64,000 nucleotides of DNA from Coneutiohabitans sp964457925 (GTDB lineage Bacteria; Zhuqueibacterota; Zhuqueibacteria; Zhuqueibacterales; Zhuqueibacteraceae), in contig CAYWGH010000015.1 in the NCBI GenBank assembly GCA_964457925.1, positions 62,001 to 126,000 of the forward strand, written 5' to 3'. Below are positions 8,960 through 18,091 of the stretch, in pieces. A program made the position numbers and the translations under genes. The number at the start of each line of letters is the position of its first letter. Position 1 is the stretch's first letter. The notes under the pieces are model-generated. The model made no database searches. It was not told the DNA's origin and was given only the letters and a program-made list of their open reading frames with translations.

Positions 8960-9814
8960 ATGAAAAGGATCTTTTGTGCACCAGTGCGTTCATTTTGCTT
9001 CATTTCCGGTTTTCTCATACTGGCATTAACCGGATGCCAGAAGAACCGGGAAAATGGCGAGGAGAAAAACAGCGCCGACTCTACGGCGTCTGCTCAAACG
9101 GCTGCTCATAATGGTAGTCACGAGATTGTAATCAACGACAATGACGGCGAAGATTATAATCCCGTCATCGACCCCGCCAATTTTGTCGCCGCGATTGACA
9201 ACCCATATTTCAACCTCGCGGTCGGAAGGGTGTGGGTTTATGAAGGAAAAGACGAAGACGGAAAAACCGAAAGGGTCGAGGTTGAAGTCACCAATGAAAC
9301 CAAGACGATTTTGGGAGTCAATACCACCGTGGTTCATGCGCGTGAGTGGGTTGAGGGCGAGTTGGTGGAAGATACCTTCGACTGGTTTGCACAGGACAAA
9401 GATGGAAATGTTTGGTATTTTGGGGAAGACTCTAAAGAAATCGAAGGAGGCGAAGTCGTAAACACGAATGGTTCCTGGGAAGCCGGCGTAAACGGTGCCA
9501 AGCCCGGCATCGTTATGAAAGGCAATCCGCAGGTCAACGAGGCGTATCGTCAGGAATTTCTGCCCGGTGAGGCTGTCGATATGGGGCAAGTAATCAGCTT
9601 AACTGAGTCTGTGACCATCGGATTGGGAAGCTACGCAAACTGTCTTCAAACCAAAGATTGGACCCCGCTGGAGCCCGAGGTGGTTGAGCACAAGTTTTAC
9701 TCCAAAGACGTGGGCAATGTTATCCTGGAAAAGAAAGTTGCGGGCGAATCCGGGCAACTGGAGTTGGTCGAAATGAGAATACCGGGAGCACAGAACCCTG
9801 CTGCCAAAGATTAA
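8960..9814 (+). CDS. Lipoprotein, paralogue of the protein at 18092
   Basis: A 284-residue lipoprotein. The chosen start gives a clean signal sequence with lipobox LALTGC, lipidated cysteine at C26. An upstream in-frame ATG at 8795 sits in a terminator and is rejected. After an acidic linker the protein reads DPANFVAAIDNPYFNLAVG, then a beta-rich domain containing WFAQDKDGNVWYFGED and KPGIVMKGNPQV. The second copy at 18092 has the same order of motifs (FDPNNFANPTNIDNTYMPM, FFAQDNDGNVWRMGEYPEE, ARAGIMMQGNPQL), so the two are clear paralogues. Function is unknown; it is probably surface or periplasmic. It is monocistronic, bounded by terminators on both sides. Confidence 0.85.
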   Translation: MKRIFCAPVRSFCFISGFLILALTGCQKNRENGEEKNSADSTASAQTAAHNGSHEIVINDNDGEDYNPVIDPANFVAAIDNPYFNLAVGRVWVYEGKDEDGKTERVEVEVTNETKTILGVNTTVVHAREWVEGELVEDTFDWFAQDKDGNVWYFGEDSKEIEGGEVVNTNGSWEAGVNGAKPGIVMKGNPQVNEAYRQEFLPGEAVDMGQVISLTESVTIGLGSYANCLQTKDWTPLEPEVVEHKFYSKDVGNVILEKKVAGESGQLELVEMRIPGAQNPAAKD

Positions 9815-9953
9815 CATATTGAAAATTAATAACACATCCGCGCTTGATATCCGGCCGCTGATAATCGCCACAGTTTTATATTTTTAAACTGTTTATCGTG
9901 TGTTTTATCTCTACGAAGGAAGACGCAACACACGCGGCATACCGAATGCGCTG

Positions 9954-9988
9954 AAAAAGAAACCATCTACGGATGGTTTCTTTTTTTT
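9954..9988. terminator. Intrinsic terminator after the lipoprotein gene
   Basis: The stem GAAACCATC (9959-9967) pairs perfectly with GATGGTTTC (9972-9980) around a TACG tetraloop. It is flanked by A5 on the left and T8 on the right, so it can work on both strands. It lies 140 bases downstream of the lipoprotein stop. Confidence 0.92.
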
Positions 9989-10158
9989 ATGACGTATTCG
10001 TGTTTAGGTTAACCAAAATTGAATTCAAGTGTCATGAGAAAAAATCTCTTGCTTTGTTACAGGGAGTTAATTATTTTGTCAAAAATTTGTAAACTCAACA
10101 TTATTCATAGAAAGCAGTAAACCGATTCATATTTTCGGTTCAAATTAATTGTATTGCA

Positions 10159-10187
10159 ATGCCCCCCTCATGAGGGGCATAATTTTT
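10159..10187. terminator. Possible terminator / CCCCTCRTGRGGGG hairpin
   Basis: ATGCCCC...GGGGCAT closes a hairpin around a CCTCATGA centre (with two unpaired C) and is followed by AATTTTTT. The core CCCCTCATGAGGGG recurs in altered form at 29364 and 34803. It could be a terminator or one copy of a small palindromic repeat. Confidence 0.45.
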
Positions 10188-10216
10188 TGCTTCTGGTTGC
10201 TTCTTTTGAATAAATT

Positions 10217-10250
10217 GACGTCGCTTCTTATTCCTCACGACGTCGCTTCT
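10217..10250. promoter_or_regulatory. Pair of 12-base direct repeats upstream of the two-component operon
   Basis: GACGTCGCTTCT occurs at 10217-10228 and again at 10239-10250, starts 22 bases apart, about two helical turns. Winged-helix regulators of the OmpR family usually bind direct repeats on one face of DNA. It lies about 280 bases before the response-regulator start, so a role as an operator is possible but unproven. Confidence 0.3.
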
Positions 10251-10527
10251 GTTTTCTTTTCCAAACTCCCATTTGACATTCGATTTTCGCTGTAAGGCGA
10301 TGATCAGGTTTTCACAATACAACAACGGCACTACTACTATTCGGACTGCAACAGATTTGTGAACCTGAGCATAATGCTGATGTATTTTCATTTTTGAAGA
10401 AGTAATCTTCGCGCGATCCCTTTTCTCTAATAAACTCTGTTTTCCGTTTTCCCGTGCCGGCATTTGGCTCATGCCCGTTGGCAGGTTTTCATCGCAGACC
10501 GTATCCTGATTCCACGGCGAGACGACT

Positions 10528-11205
10528 ATGCGCATTTTGATCATCGAAGACGAAAAAGACTTGGCGGATATGGTGCGCCGTGCCATGTTACAGGACTCCC
10601 ATGCTGTCGACGTTGTCCACAACGGCCGAACCGGCGAAGAAATGGCGCTGAGTGAGAATTATGATTTGATCATTCTGGATATCATGCTGCCGGGCAAAGA
10701 CGGCCTGGCCGTTTCGAGAGAATTACGCCATCAGGGCTCACAAACGCCGATCCTTTTGCTCACAGCGCGCGATAGCGTCACGGATCGGGTCAAGGGGCTT
10801 GATGCGGGCGCGGATGATTACCTGGGTAAACCGTTTGCCCTGGCCGAACTGTGTGCGCGCGTTCGTGCCCTGCTGCGGCGGCAATCACAGGCCAAATCTT
10901 GTGTGCTGACTCTCGGCGAACTGGAGATGGACACGGCAACGCACGAGGTACGCTGGGGAGAAACCCGCGTCGAGTTGACCTCGCGCGAGCACGCGATTTT
11001 GGAGTATCTCCTGCGCAACAAAGGCCGGCTCTTGACCAAGGGCATGATTGCCGAACATGTGTGGGACTACCATTTCGACAGCGATTATAATTTGATCGAA
11101 GTTTATATCCGGCGCTTGCGCAGCAAGCTGGAACAGCGCGGGCGACCGCGTTTGATCCACACCGTGCGTCACAGCGGCTACGTTATCCGGGAGCCGGACG
11201 CATGA
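10528..11205 (+). CDS. OmpR/PhoB-family response regulator
   Basis: A 225-residue two-component regulator. The receiver domain carries the acidic pair E7/D8 in IIEDEK, the phosphoacceptor D51 in IILDIMLPG, and the conserved lysine in YLGKPF near residue 100. The C-terminal winged helix has the usual VELTSREHAILEYLL and NLIEVYIRRLRSKL stretches. The closest named types are CusR/QseB/CopR-like regulators, often responsive to metal or envelope stress. Its stop overlaps the kinase start by four bases (ATGA), so the pair is translationally coupled. Target genes are unknown; envelope pump genes lie downstream in the same direction. Confidence 0.95.
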   Translation: MRILIIEDEKDLADMVRRAMLQDSHAVDVVHNGRTGEEMALSENYDLIILDIMLPGKDGLAVSRELRHQGSQTPILLLTARDSVTDRVKGLDAGADDYLGKPFALAELCARVRALLRRQSQAKSCVLTLGELEMDTATHEVRWGETRVELTSREHAILEYLLRNKGRLLTKGMIAEHVWDYHFDSDYNLIEVYIRRLRSKLEQRGRPRLIHTVRHSGYVIREPDA

Positions 11206-12614
11206 CTCTGACCCTTCGTGCACGCCTCACAATCTGGTATACTCTCGCCTTTTTTGCCGTGCTGGTGCTTGTGCTCGGTATACTCGCCCTGGAATTGCAC
11301 CAACAATTAAGCGATGAAGCGCACGATAAACTGCTTACTGAGGAAACTTGGGTTTCGGCTCTGTTTGAATCCGAATTTCAGTCTTTGCTGGGCCTGGACA
11401 AGGAAAAACATGACTCATTGTTTGCGGAATTGCCCGAGGATTTGGATGAGCGCTACGGCTTGAAACGCCAATTTGCTTTGCTTCGGCTCGAACACGGTGC
11501 AGAAAAACGTTACTACAGCGGCGGCTTGAAGAACATTGATCGGCTATTGCCGTTCGGTTTTCTTGAGCAAGGAACCGGAAATTACGATGTGCAGATCGGC
11601 GGGAATCGTTACCGTGTGCGCGTTTTTCACCGCGAGTGGGGCAGTGTGGCGGTGGGCGTGGAGAATGACACGATTTTCAAGGTCGCGCAAGAAACCGGCG
11701 AAGTTCTGTTGTGGGTTGTGCCGTTATCCATATTGCTGGCCAGCGGCGGCGGCTGGATCCTGGCAAAATTGGCGATGCGCCCGGTGGCTCTTGCTGCCCG
11801 CACGGCCGAATCCATCTCCGTGGCCAATCTCAAAGAACGCTTGCAGGACTATGCCGGCAAGGATGAGTTCGGCGCGCTGGTCGCTACTCTCAATCGTATG
11901 ATCGCGCGTCTGGAAGCAGGCGTCAAGCGCCTGCAACAATTCACACAAGACGCAGCGCACGAGTTGCGCACGCCGCTCGCCATTCTGCGCGGCGATTTGG
12001 AGCTGGCATACCAGGACGAAAAAGTCACCGAAGAAACGCGAGTGTTTCTACAAAAGACGCTCGATCGTGTCATTGCGCTGGGAGGGATTGTTGACAATCT
12101 CATGCTGTTGGCGCGTTCGGACTCCGGAAATTACCCTTTTAAGAAAAAGTTATTTCGTCTCGATGTTGTTGTTCACGAAATTTTTGAAGATCTGCAAATC
12201 CTCGCGGAAGGTCGCGCGTTGTCTTTGCAATTACAAGTGTGCGAGGAGCTGGAGTTTTTTGGCGACGAATTGCTCATTCGCCGTTTGCTCCTAAATTTGT
12301 GCGACAATGCTTTGAAATACACACGCAACGGCAAAATCGCCCTTGCTTTGCAGAGATTCGAAGGAGCAACGGTGCTCACTGTCAGTGATACCGGCGAAGG
12401 CATACCCACCGAAGATTTGCCGCATATTTTTGATCGTTTCTACCGCGCAGACAAATCGCGTACGAACTCGACCGGAGGCAGTGGTTTAGGCTTGGCGATC
12501 TGCAAATGGATCGTCTTGGCCCACAACGGCAAAATCAACCTCACCAGCACCGTGGGCGAAGGTACCACTGTGCGTGTCAGTTTTCTGGAAGACTCCGATG
12601 CTTCATTTGAATAA
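11202..12614 (+). CDS. Sensor histidine kinase (QseC/CusS type)
   Basis: A 470-residue membrane kinase: a first membrane segment around residues 12-30, a periplasmic sensor of about 135 residues, a second segment around 168-188, then HAMP. The dimerisation box is DAAHELRTPLAILRGD with the phosphoacceptor H253. The N-box (LLNLCDNALKYT), G1 (DTGEGIP), F (FDRFYRAD) and G2 (GGSGLGLAICKWI) motifs are all present, so the ATPase domain is complete. It is the cognate partner of the overlapping upstream regulator. The periplasmic domain has no obvious His/Met metal-binding cluster, so the signal is not predictable. Confidence 0.95.
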   Translation: MTLTLRARLTIWYTLAFFAVLVLVLGILALELHQQLSDEAHDKLLTEETWVSALFESEFQSLLGLDKEKHDSLFAELPEDLDERYGLKRQFALLRLEHGAEKRYYSGGLKNIDRLLPFGFLEQGTGNYDVQIGGNRYRVRVFHREWGSVAVGVENDTIFKVAQETGEVLLWVVPLSILLASGGGWILAKLAMRPVALAARTAESISVANLKERLQDYAGKDEFGALVATLNRMIARLEAGVKRLQQFTQDAAHELRTPLAILRGDLELAYQDEKVTEETRVFLQKTLDRVIALGGIVDNLMLLARSDSGNYPFKKKLFRLDVVVHEIFEDLQILAEGRALSLQLQVCEELEFFGDELLIRRLLLNLCDNALKYTRNGKIALALQRFEGATVLTVSDTGEGIPTEDLPHIFDRFYRADKSRTNSTGGSGLGLAICKWIVLAHNGKINLTSTVGEGTTVRVSFLEDSDASFE

Positions 12615-13325
12615 CTTACCCAGCTATTGGAAACTGCGAATAAACGCTAATTCTCTTTACGTTTATTCGCGTTCTTTCGCGGTTTGATATTTAAGCGCCA
12701 TTCCTCAGCGGCTGTTGGGCTATGACAGAGCCCCAAGGTTTGCCTCGCCGATCACCCCATGCGACAATATCTCCACCAAACCGCTATGTTAAAGCAAGAT
12801 TAATTCTTTCAGATTGGAACCGACTACCTCGCTTTATGTTAATTTTTCCCCATAGTTTTAAGCTACAATTCAGCTTTCAGTGTTACATTGATGTAATTAT
12901 TTTCCTAATCGTGAGAAAAAATCATACTTCTTTCCTGCATTCGAATAAAAACAAATAGCTAAAGAGTTGTTGCCCTTTGGACACTCTTGGCGTTTCCACT
13001 AATAATGGCAATCCGGAGACCGTTATGGTGAACGCAGCACAGCATTGTTTTGGGGTGGATCGATCAAGCATCATCCAGGTTGGTGCATCGACTTCAAACT
13101 TGACCTTACCTATATAAAACAGAGCATGAAACACTCTAGTCTCGTCAGCGCGAAAGGACAAGGACGAGATTGTGGGCTTTCATGACTATTATGCTGCGAG
13201 AGTAAATTGTGCTCTGACCAGGAAAGTCCCACGACCCCGTAGGATTAACTAAGCTCAATTTTTACATACCAAGCATATCAGCATCGGTAGATTATTCTTA
13301 GCCGAATGCGGAGGGATTTTATTTT
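12615..13325. other. Intergenic region, no convincing gene
   Basis: This 711-base gap begins with an inverted repeat (12636-12670) and then has no ORF with plausible protein composition. The 78-residue frame at 12722-12958 has no ribosome binding site and looks random. The 3' part presumably carries the promoter of the AAA+ activator gene, but no clear -35/-10 or -24/-12 element could be picked out. Confidence 0.5.
12636..12671. repeat. Inverted repeat after the kinase gene (CGTTTATTCGCG type)
   Basis: GCGAATAAACG at 12636-12646 pairs perfectly with CGTTTATTCGC at 12660-12670 over a 13-base loop, 21 bases after the kinase stop. No T-run follows. The sequence CGTTTATTCGCG recurs at 29468-29483, so this is more likely a dispersed intergenic repeat than a simple terminator. 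Confidence 0.5.
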
Positions 13326-14327
13326 ATGAAAAGCTTGATTGGCCGCATGCGCGACACCCAGGCTCTGTCAAAATTAATTGGCGAAGCCCCGGCTTTTCTC
13401 AAGGCGATTGCCTCTCTTCCGGCGGTAGCCAAGAGCGACGCGACGATACTGATTACTGGCGAGACCGGCACAGGTAAAGAATTGGCCGCCCGGGCCATTC
13501 ATTATTTGAGTGCACGAGCTGCATTCCCCTTCATCCCGGTAAACTGTGGTTCGTTCCCGGAAACGCTCTTGGAAGATGAGCTTTTTGGGCATGAACGCGG
13601 GGCCTACACTGACGCTCACACGCAAAGACGAGGGGTGATTGCCCAAGCCGACAAAGGCACCCTCTTTTTAGATGAAATCGAGGCTCTCAGCACAAAAGCG
13701 CAAGTGGCTCTTCTGCGCGTGCTGCAAGAAAAAAAGTTCCGCGCCCTCGGGGCGAGCGACGAACAATCGGCCGATGTGCGGATCGTCGCAGCGACCAACG
13801 CGCCGCTGCATGAATTGGTGCAAGCCGGAAATTTTCGTGCGGACTTGTATTATCGTCTTCGCGTCTTGTTTATTAATTTGCCGCCCCTGCGAGACCGCAA
13901 AGAAGACATTATCCCGCTGGCATGTCATTTCTTGAAAAAGCATGTTTCCCCGGAGCGACAGTTCCTGCAATTTTCTCCGTCGGCTCATGAGGCCTTGCTC
14001 GCCTACGAATGGCCGGGCAACGTCAGAGAGTTGGAGAATGCCGTCATCCGCGGAATTCATCTTTGCCAGGACAACAAAATAGAGATTGAAGATTTGGGGA
14101 TTCCCGTGTTAACCGCAAGCCGGCATGCTTCAGCAGTTGCCCCCCACTCTGATGTATGCTCGTTCAAAGCCGAAAAGCAAAAAGTGATCGAGGCGTTTGA
14201 GCGGGACTATCTCACGCGCCTCATGCGCGATTACAATGGCAACGTCACGCAAGCAGCGCTGGCCGCCGGCAAAGAACGTCGCGATCTCGGCAAGTTGCTG
14301 AAAAAATACCAGATCAATCACAAGTAA
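13326..14327 (+). CDS. Stand-alone sigma54-type AAA+ transcription activator
   Basis: A 333-residue bacterial enhancer-binding protein with no N-terminal sensor domain, as in PspF. It has Walker A GETGTGKE (45-52), Walker B TLFLDEI (112-118), sensor I around AATNAPL, the arginine-finger region FRADLYYRLRV (170-180), and a C-terminal Fis-type helix-turn-helix (NVTQAALAAGKERRDLGKLL). The loop that contacts sigma54, normally GAFTGA, reads GAYTDA at 92-97. The aromatic and the threonine are kept while the second glycine is aspartate. It probably still acts on sigma54 polymerase but this is not certain. Lacking a sensor domain, it may be controlled by a partner protein or by its own level. The start follows a GGAGGG ribosome binding site. 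Confidence 0.9.
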   Translation: MKSLIGRMRDTQALSKLIGEAPAFLKAIASLPAVAKSDATILITGETGTGKELAARAIHYLSARAAFPFIPVNCGSFPETLLEDELFGHERGAYTDAHTQRRGVIAQADKGTLFLDEIEALSTKAQVALLRVLQEKKFRALGASDEQSADVRIVAATNAPLHELVQAGNFRADLYYRLRVLFINLPPLRDRKEDIIPLACHFLKKHVSPERQFLQFSPSAHEALLAYEWPGNVRELENAVIRGIHLCQDNKIEIEDLGIPVLTASRHASAVAPHSDVCSFKAEKQKVIEAFERDYLTRLMRDYNGNVTQAALAAGKERRDLGKLLKKYQINHK

Positions 14328-14831
14328 TATTGATTCCCGACAAATTGCGCCATTGCGAGTTTGCCTTTTCGAAAGTCTATAATCCAACGCAATAAACGCA
14401 TTCTGCTAACGGATTGTTCGAATCAAATACTCCGCTTGCAGTAGAGTCTTTTCTTCAAGAACTTGAAATTTTTTTAAGATCTTAGTTTATCCCAAATCAT
14501 TGATGCGCCAGTCGACGGGTCGTATTTTTTTCGGTATTTAATTGCCTTGATCGTGGGTGTAAATTTCCTCATTTGGCGGGTGATTTTCGACCCAACGCTG
14601 TTACCGCTTTTTAATAAATAACTTATCACCAAATCTCTAACGCAACTTTGCGGGTGTCTCCTGACCTACCCTTTAACCTATGCCCGAGATGATCCTTATT
14701 AAGCTATTGAAAATACGGTTCTCTTAATTCAAAAAATCTCTGGCTACATCTTTGCAAGAGAAGACAAAATTAAAAGAACTTTCTTCTTGCGCCTCAACGC
14801 TTAAAAGGACCGGGTTAACCTTGAACAACCC
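14328..14831. other. AT-rich intergenic region, nothing identified
   Basis: This 504-base gap between the AAA+ activator and the small winged-helix-like gene is AT-richer than the surroundings. It has no ORF with a ribosome binding site. I see no clear terminator hairpin, sigma54 -24/-12 element or repeat. Confidence 0.5.
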
Positions 14832-15110
14832 ATGCGCAACACATTGAATCTCAACAAGGATGAACACCAGCGCGAAAAGGAATTGACCGAAGCCATTCTT
14901 GAGTATCTTGCCGAACATCCCCAAGCTTCGGATACACTGGAGGGCATTGCCGAATGGTGGGTGATGCGTCAGCAAGTCCGCGTTGAAATCAAGACGGTAG
15001 TGAAGGTTTTGCGCCAGTTAACTGGCAAAGGTCTTTTAGAAAAAATTGGCTACGGTGATGAAGCCCTGTATCATCTGAAAGCCAAAGAAGGCGGAGGGCA
15101 TCCCTCTTAG
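14832..15110 (+). CDS. Small winged-helix-like protein
   Basis: A 92-residue soluble protein. The pattern is three helices and a short beta-hairpin: helix around ELTEAILEYLAEHP, then TLEGIAEWWV, then a helix VEIKTVVKVLRQLTGKGLLEKIG and a final YHLKAK strand. This is what a small winged helix looks like, with VKVLRQLTGKGLLEK as the recognition-helix region. It has no signal peptide. It sits after the sigma54-type activator and before the envelope genes, so it could be a small regulator of the cluster or an anti-activator; both are inference. No strong ribosome binding site precedes the ATG. Composition and helix periodicity make it credible as a real gene. Confidence 0.65.
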   Translation: MRNTLNLNKDEHQREKELTEAILEYLAEHPQASDTLEGIAEWWVMRQQVRVEIKTVVKVLRQLTGKGLLEKIGYGDEALYHLKAKEGGGHPS

Positions 15111-15422
15111 ATGCCATCTGAAAAAGGTTTACCATTTACAAAGCTGCCTGGCTGGCCATGACAACATATTACCACCAATATGTTAATTTTTCAAATAATT
15201 GTTGCCGGGCTAATTGCCATTCCTATCAACCTCTCAGGACGAGTCGTTAGATCAAGTCTCCTTACCCCACTTCAAAGATAACGTGCAAACTTGCCCACAT
15301 CATGGGCTGGTATCGGTTTTTGAGTTACTCGATTGCTTTGACACTTCACCGCGTGATGACGACAACGCAACAACCGACACTTAAGCCATTTTGGGCTAAA
15401 CCACAAGCCGCGAGGTTAACGC
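15111..15422. other. Intergenic region, nothing identified
   Basis: The 312-base gap before the DUF5916 gene has no convincing ORF, hairpin or repeat. It ends with GAGGTTAAC, the likely ribosome binding site for the start at 15423. Confidence 0.45.
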
Positions 15423-18026
15423 ATGCGTACCAAAAGAATTGTGCTCTGGTGTTTTCTCCTCTCACTCGTTCTGCTGATGGCACACGAGACCCAAGCACAG
15501 GTTGACAGCAGCAAGGTTACGATCTCGATTAGCAGTGGCATGGCCCCGACATTTTCCTGGGCACCGAACATTGCGATCGGGCGTCTTGTGGTGGAGCAGG
15601 GCGAAAAAGAGCTCTGGGGCACGGAAACAGAAGGCACTGACACCTATCGCTCGCCGATTCGCTACGGTGTTCATCCGCCAGATGCTCTGGAAGATGTGCC
15701 CGCCGATCCCTTGGTTGCCGGACAAACTTACACCGTTTCGCTGTTTCGATGGATCAGATTCGCCGAGCCGGAAAGCCTGGAATTCGTTGGTTCGCAGGAA
15801 TTTAGCCCAACTCCGACTGCTGAAGGTGAAGAAGAGCCGGTTGCTGGCATTCGCCCCACACTGCGTGCCGGAGTACTGACGCCCGATTTCAGGCTTGAAG
15901 GCACATCGGACAGCCAGTCCTGGTGGAACGGTGCCGACGCCATATCGAATCTTATCACCATTGAACCGGAAGAAGGCGGCGAACCTGCGGGTCGCACAGT
16001 CGTCAAGGTGTTAGCCAGCCCGCAGGAAATTGTTGTGGGCGTGCGCTGCTATGACAACGAACCGAAAGGCATTGTCGCTTTTTCCAAGGCGCGGGATGTT
16101 GCATTCGAAGACGAGTATCAGGAAGATCATATTGTGATCGTGTTTGATACTTTCTTAGATGGCCGTTCCGGATATGTGTTTTCAGTCAATCCCAACGGCG
16201 CGCGTTCCGAGGGCTTGGTGATCGAGCAGGGGGAAGACGTGAATGGCGACTGGGATACGATTTGGGAGGCCAAAACCTCGCGCGATAATGCCGGCTGGTC
16301 CGCGGAAATTCGTATTCCGATCAAAAGTCTCAGTTTCAAAAAAGGCCTGACCGAGTGGGGTTTCAACGTGCAGCGTCGCGTGGAACGGTTGCAGGAAACC
16401 AGTCGTTGGGCGAGCGCCAAGCGCGATTATGAAATTTATCAAACCAGTCGTGCTGGAATTCTCACAGATCTGCCCGAATTCGATCTCGGCGTGGGGTTGA
16501 GCATTCGTCCCGCGGTGGTGGGCCGAGGTCGGAAACCTGAACCGGGAGCAAGCACGGAGACGGAGGGGGACATTAGCCTGGACATCACCCAAAAACTGGG
16601 ATCGAATCTTTTGTCGGCGTTAACGGTCAACACGGATTTTGCCGAAACCGAAGTGGATGTCCGGCAAATCAACTTGAGCCGCTTTCCGGTTTTCTTTCCG
16701 GAAAAACGCAGTTTCTTTTTGGAAGGCGCGGATATTTTCGAGTTCGGCATCGGCCTGGACGAAGACACCATCTTGCCGTTCTTTACCCGCCGCATCGGCC
16801 TTTATGGCGACCCGGAAGCAGATCAAGCGCCGATTCCCATCAATGTGGGCGGCAAAATCAATGGCCGCGTCGGCAACTCCAACTTAGGCGCGCTCGTCGC
16901 CAATACTCGCAAGGTGGAGGACTTTGCCGCGACCGAGGACACCACCATTGAGGTCGGGCAGGCAACCATGGGGGCGTTTCGCCTCAAACAAAACGTTTTG
17001 GAAGAGTCTTCGCTGGGCATGCTCGCCACCTTCGGCGATCAGCAGGGCCGCGCCGACAGTTGGTCTGCGGGCGTGGATTTTACCTATCGTACCTCGGAGT
17101 TCATGAATGAAAAGACGCTGTTGATCGGCGTGTGGGGTTTGCTCAACAATCGCGAGGATTTGGAGGGCGATAAATCGGCCTACGGCCTCCGCATCGATTA
17201 TCCCAACGATTTATTCGACATCAATTTCACCTCGATTCGCATCGGCCCGGGCTTCGATCCCTCGCTCGGTTTTGTGCCGCGCCGGAATATTCATTTGTGG
17301 GATTTCACCGGCGATTACAAGCCGCGGCCCAACTGGTCGTTGGTGCGCCAGATGACGCATGAATTTTCCTTCCGGCTATTCAATGCATGGAATAATTCCG
17401 AGTGGGAAAGCTATGACTTGCTCCTCAAGCCGCTGGACTGGCTGTTCGAAAGCGGCGATCGTATGCAAGCCGGCTTGTTGCGTCAGGGTGATCGCCCCCC
17501 GGAGATTTTCGAGTTGGCGGCGGACGTGGACATTTCGACCGGCTCTTACGAATGGACTCGCTACTTTTTGGAAGCAAGCACGGCGCAAAAGCGCATGCTC
17601 AGCGCCGGCGCTCGCTGGGAAACCGGAAATTATTACAATGGCGATTTGAACACGATCGAGGGAAAAGTCGCATTGAAGCCCTCCTCGTTTCTCACGCTGG
17701 AATTTACCGGCGAACGCAATACCGGCAAAGCGACCGCCTTCGATGAAGAGGAAGAAACATTTACCGAGACTGATTTTACTGAGGAATTATTCGGTCTGCG
17801 GTTTCAACTGAATTTCTCCCCCAATCTGCAATTTAGCAGCCTGACACAGTATGACACACAAAGCCGTGAGTTGGGCTCTAACAATAAGCTGCGCTGGACA
17901 TTTAATCCGCTCGGTGATCTGTTCCTGGTCTACAATCACAACCTGGTGCGGCGCGTCAGCGACAATCGTTGGGAATTCGTCTCCAACGAGCTGCCGGTGA
18001 AGATTCAGTATGCTTGGCGGTTTTAA
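15423..18026 (+). CDS. DUF5916 outer-membrane protein with CBM9-like N-terminal domain
   Basis: An 867-residue exported protein. A signal peptide (hydrophobic run to about residue 25, cleavage near ETQAQ) is followed by a variable region. A carbohydrate-binding-family-9-like domain follows at about 150-330, with DHIVIVFDTFLDGRSGYVF and the WSAEIRIPIKSLSF strand typical of this family. The rest is a DUF5916 region with PEKRSFFLEGADIFEFG near 425, ending in a beta-barrel-like stretch with alternating aromatic residues and a terminal YAWRF. The C-terminal phenylalanine fits an outer-membrane barrel. Family members are common in FCB bacteria; their function is not established. A GAGG ribosome binding site supports the start. 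Confidence 0.85.
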   Translation: MRTKRIVLWCFLLSLVLLMAHETQAQVDSSKVTISISSGMAPTFSWAPNIAIGRLVVEQGEKELWGTETEGTDTYRSPIRYGVHPPDALEDVPADPLVAGQTYTVSLFRWIRFAEPESLEFVGSQEFSPTPTAEGEEEPVAGIRPTLRAGVLTPDFRLEGTSDSQSWWNGADAISNLITIEPEEGGEPAGRTVVKVLASPQEIVVGVRCYDNEPKGIVAFSKARDVAFEDEYQEDHIVIVFDTFLDGRSGYVFSVNPNGARSEGLVIEQGEDVNGDWDTIWEAKTSRDNAGWSAEIRIPIKSLSFKKGLTEWGFNVQRRVERLQETSRWASAKRDYEIYQTSRAGILTDLPEFDLGVGLSIRPAVVGRGRKPEPGASTETEGDISLDITQKLGSNLLSALTVNTDFAETEVDVRQINLSRFPVFFPEKRSFFLEGADIFEFGIGLDEDTILPFFTRRIGLYGDPEADQAPIPINVGGKINGRVGNSNLGALVANTRKVEDFAATEDTTIEVGQATMGAFRLKQNVLEESSLGMLATFGDQQGRADSWSAGVDFTYRTSEFMNEKTLLIGVWGLLNNREDLEGDKSAYGLRIDYPNDLFDINFTSIRIGPGFDPSLGFVPRRNIHLWDFTGDYKPRPNWSLVRQMTHEFSFRLFNAWNNSEWESYDLLLKPLDWLFESGDRMQAGLLRQGDRPPEIFELAADVDISTGSYEWTRYFLEASTAQKRMLSAGARWETGNYYNGDLNTIEGKVALKPSSFLTLEFTGERNTGKATAFDEEEETFTETDFTEELFGLRFQLNFSPNLQFSSLTQYDTQSRELGSNNKLRWTFNPLGDLFLVYNHNLVRRVSDNRWEFVSNELPVKIQYAWRF

Positions 18027-18091
18027 GTTGTCAATTGGCGATTGTCAATTAGCTCTTGGAAATGATCAATTATCACAAGGAGATAGACATC

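Larger units (their letters stand above)
9815..10527. other. Intergenic region with terminator, hairpin and direct repeats
   Basis: This 713-base gap holds an intrinsic terminator (9954-9988), a second hairpin with a T-run (10159-10187) and two 12-base direct repeats (10217 and 10239). An ORF on the minus strand (10140-10622) overlaps the regulator start and has a protein-unlike composition, so I do not call it. The promoter of the two-component operon must lie here, but I cannot place it. Confidence 0.6.

Noticed and set aside
10140..10622. 160-codon minus-strand ORF overlapping the response regulator start
   Set aside because: Overlaps a certain gene's start and promoter region; Lys/Arg/Ser-rich without domain; no ribosome binding site.
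12722..12958. 78-codon ORF between kinase and AAA+ activator
   Set aside because: Composition random, no ribosome binding site, no hydrophobic or helical periodicity that would indicate a protein.
14328..15422. Sigma54 -24/-12 promoter (TGGC...TTGC) near the activator
   Set aside because: No element with proper GG-N10-GC spacing was found in the gaps inspected by eye.
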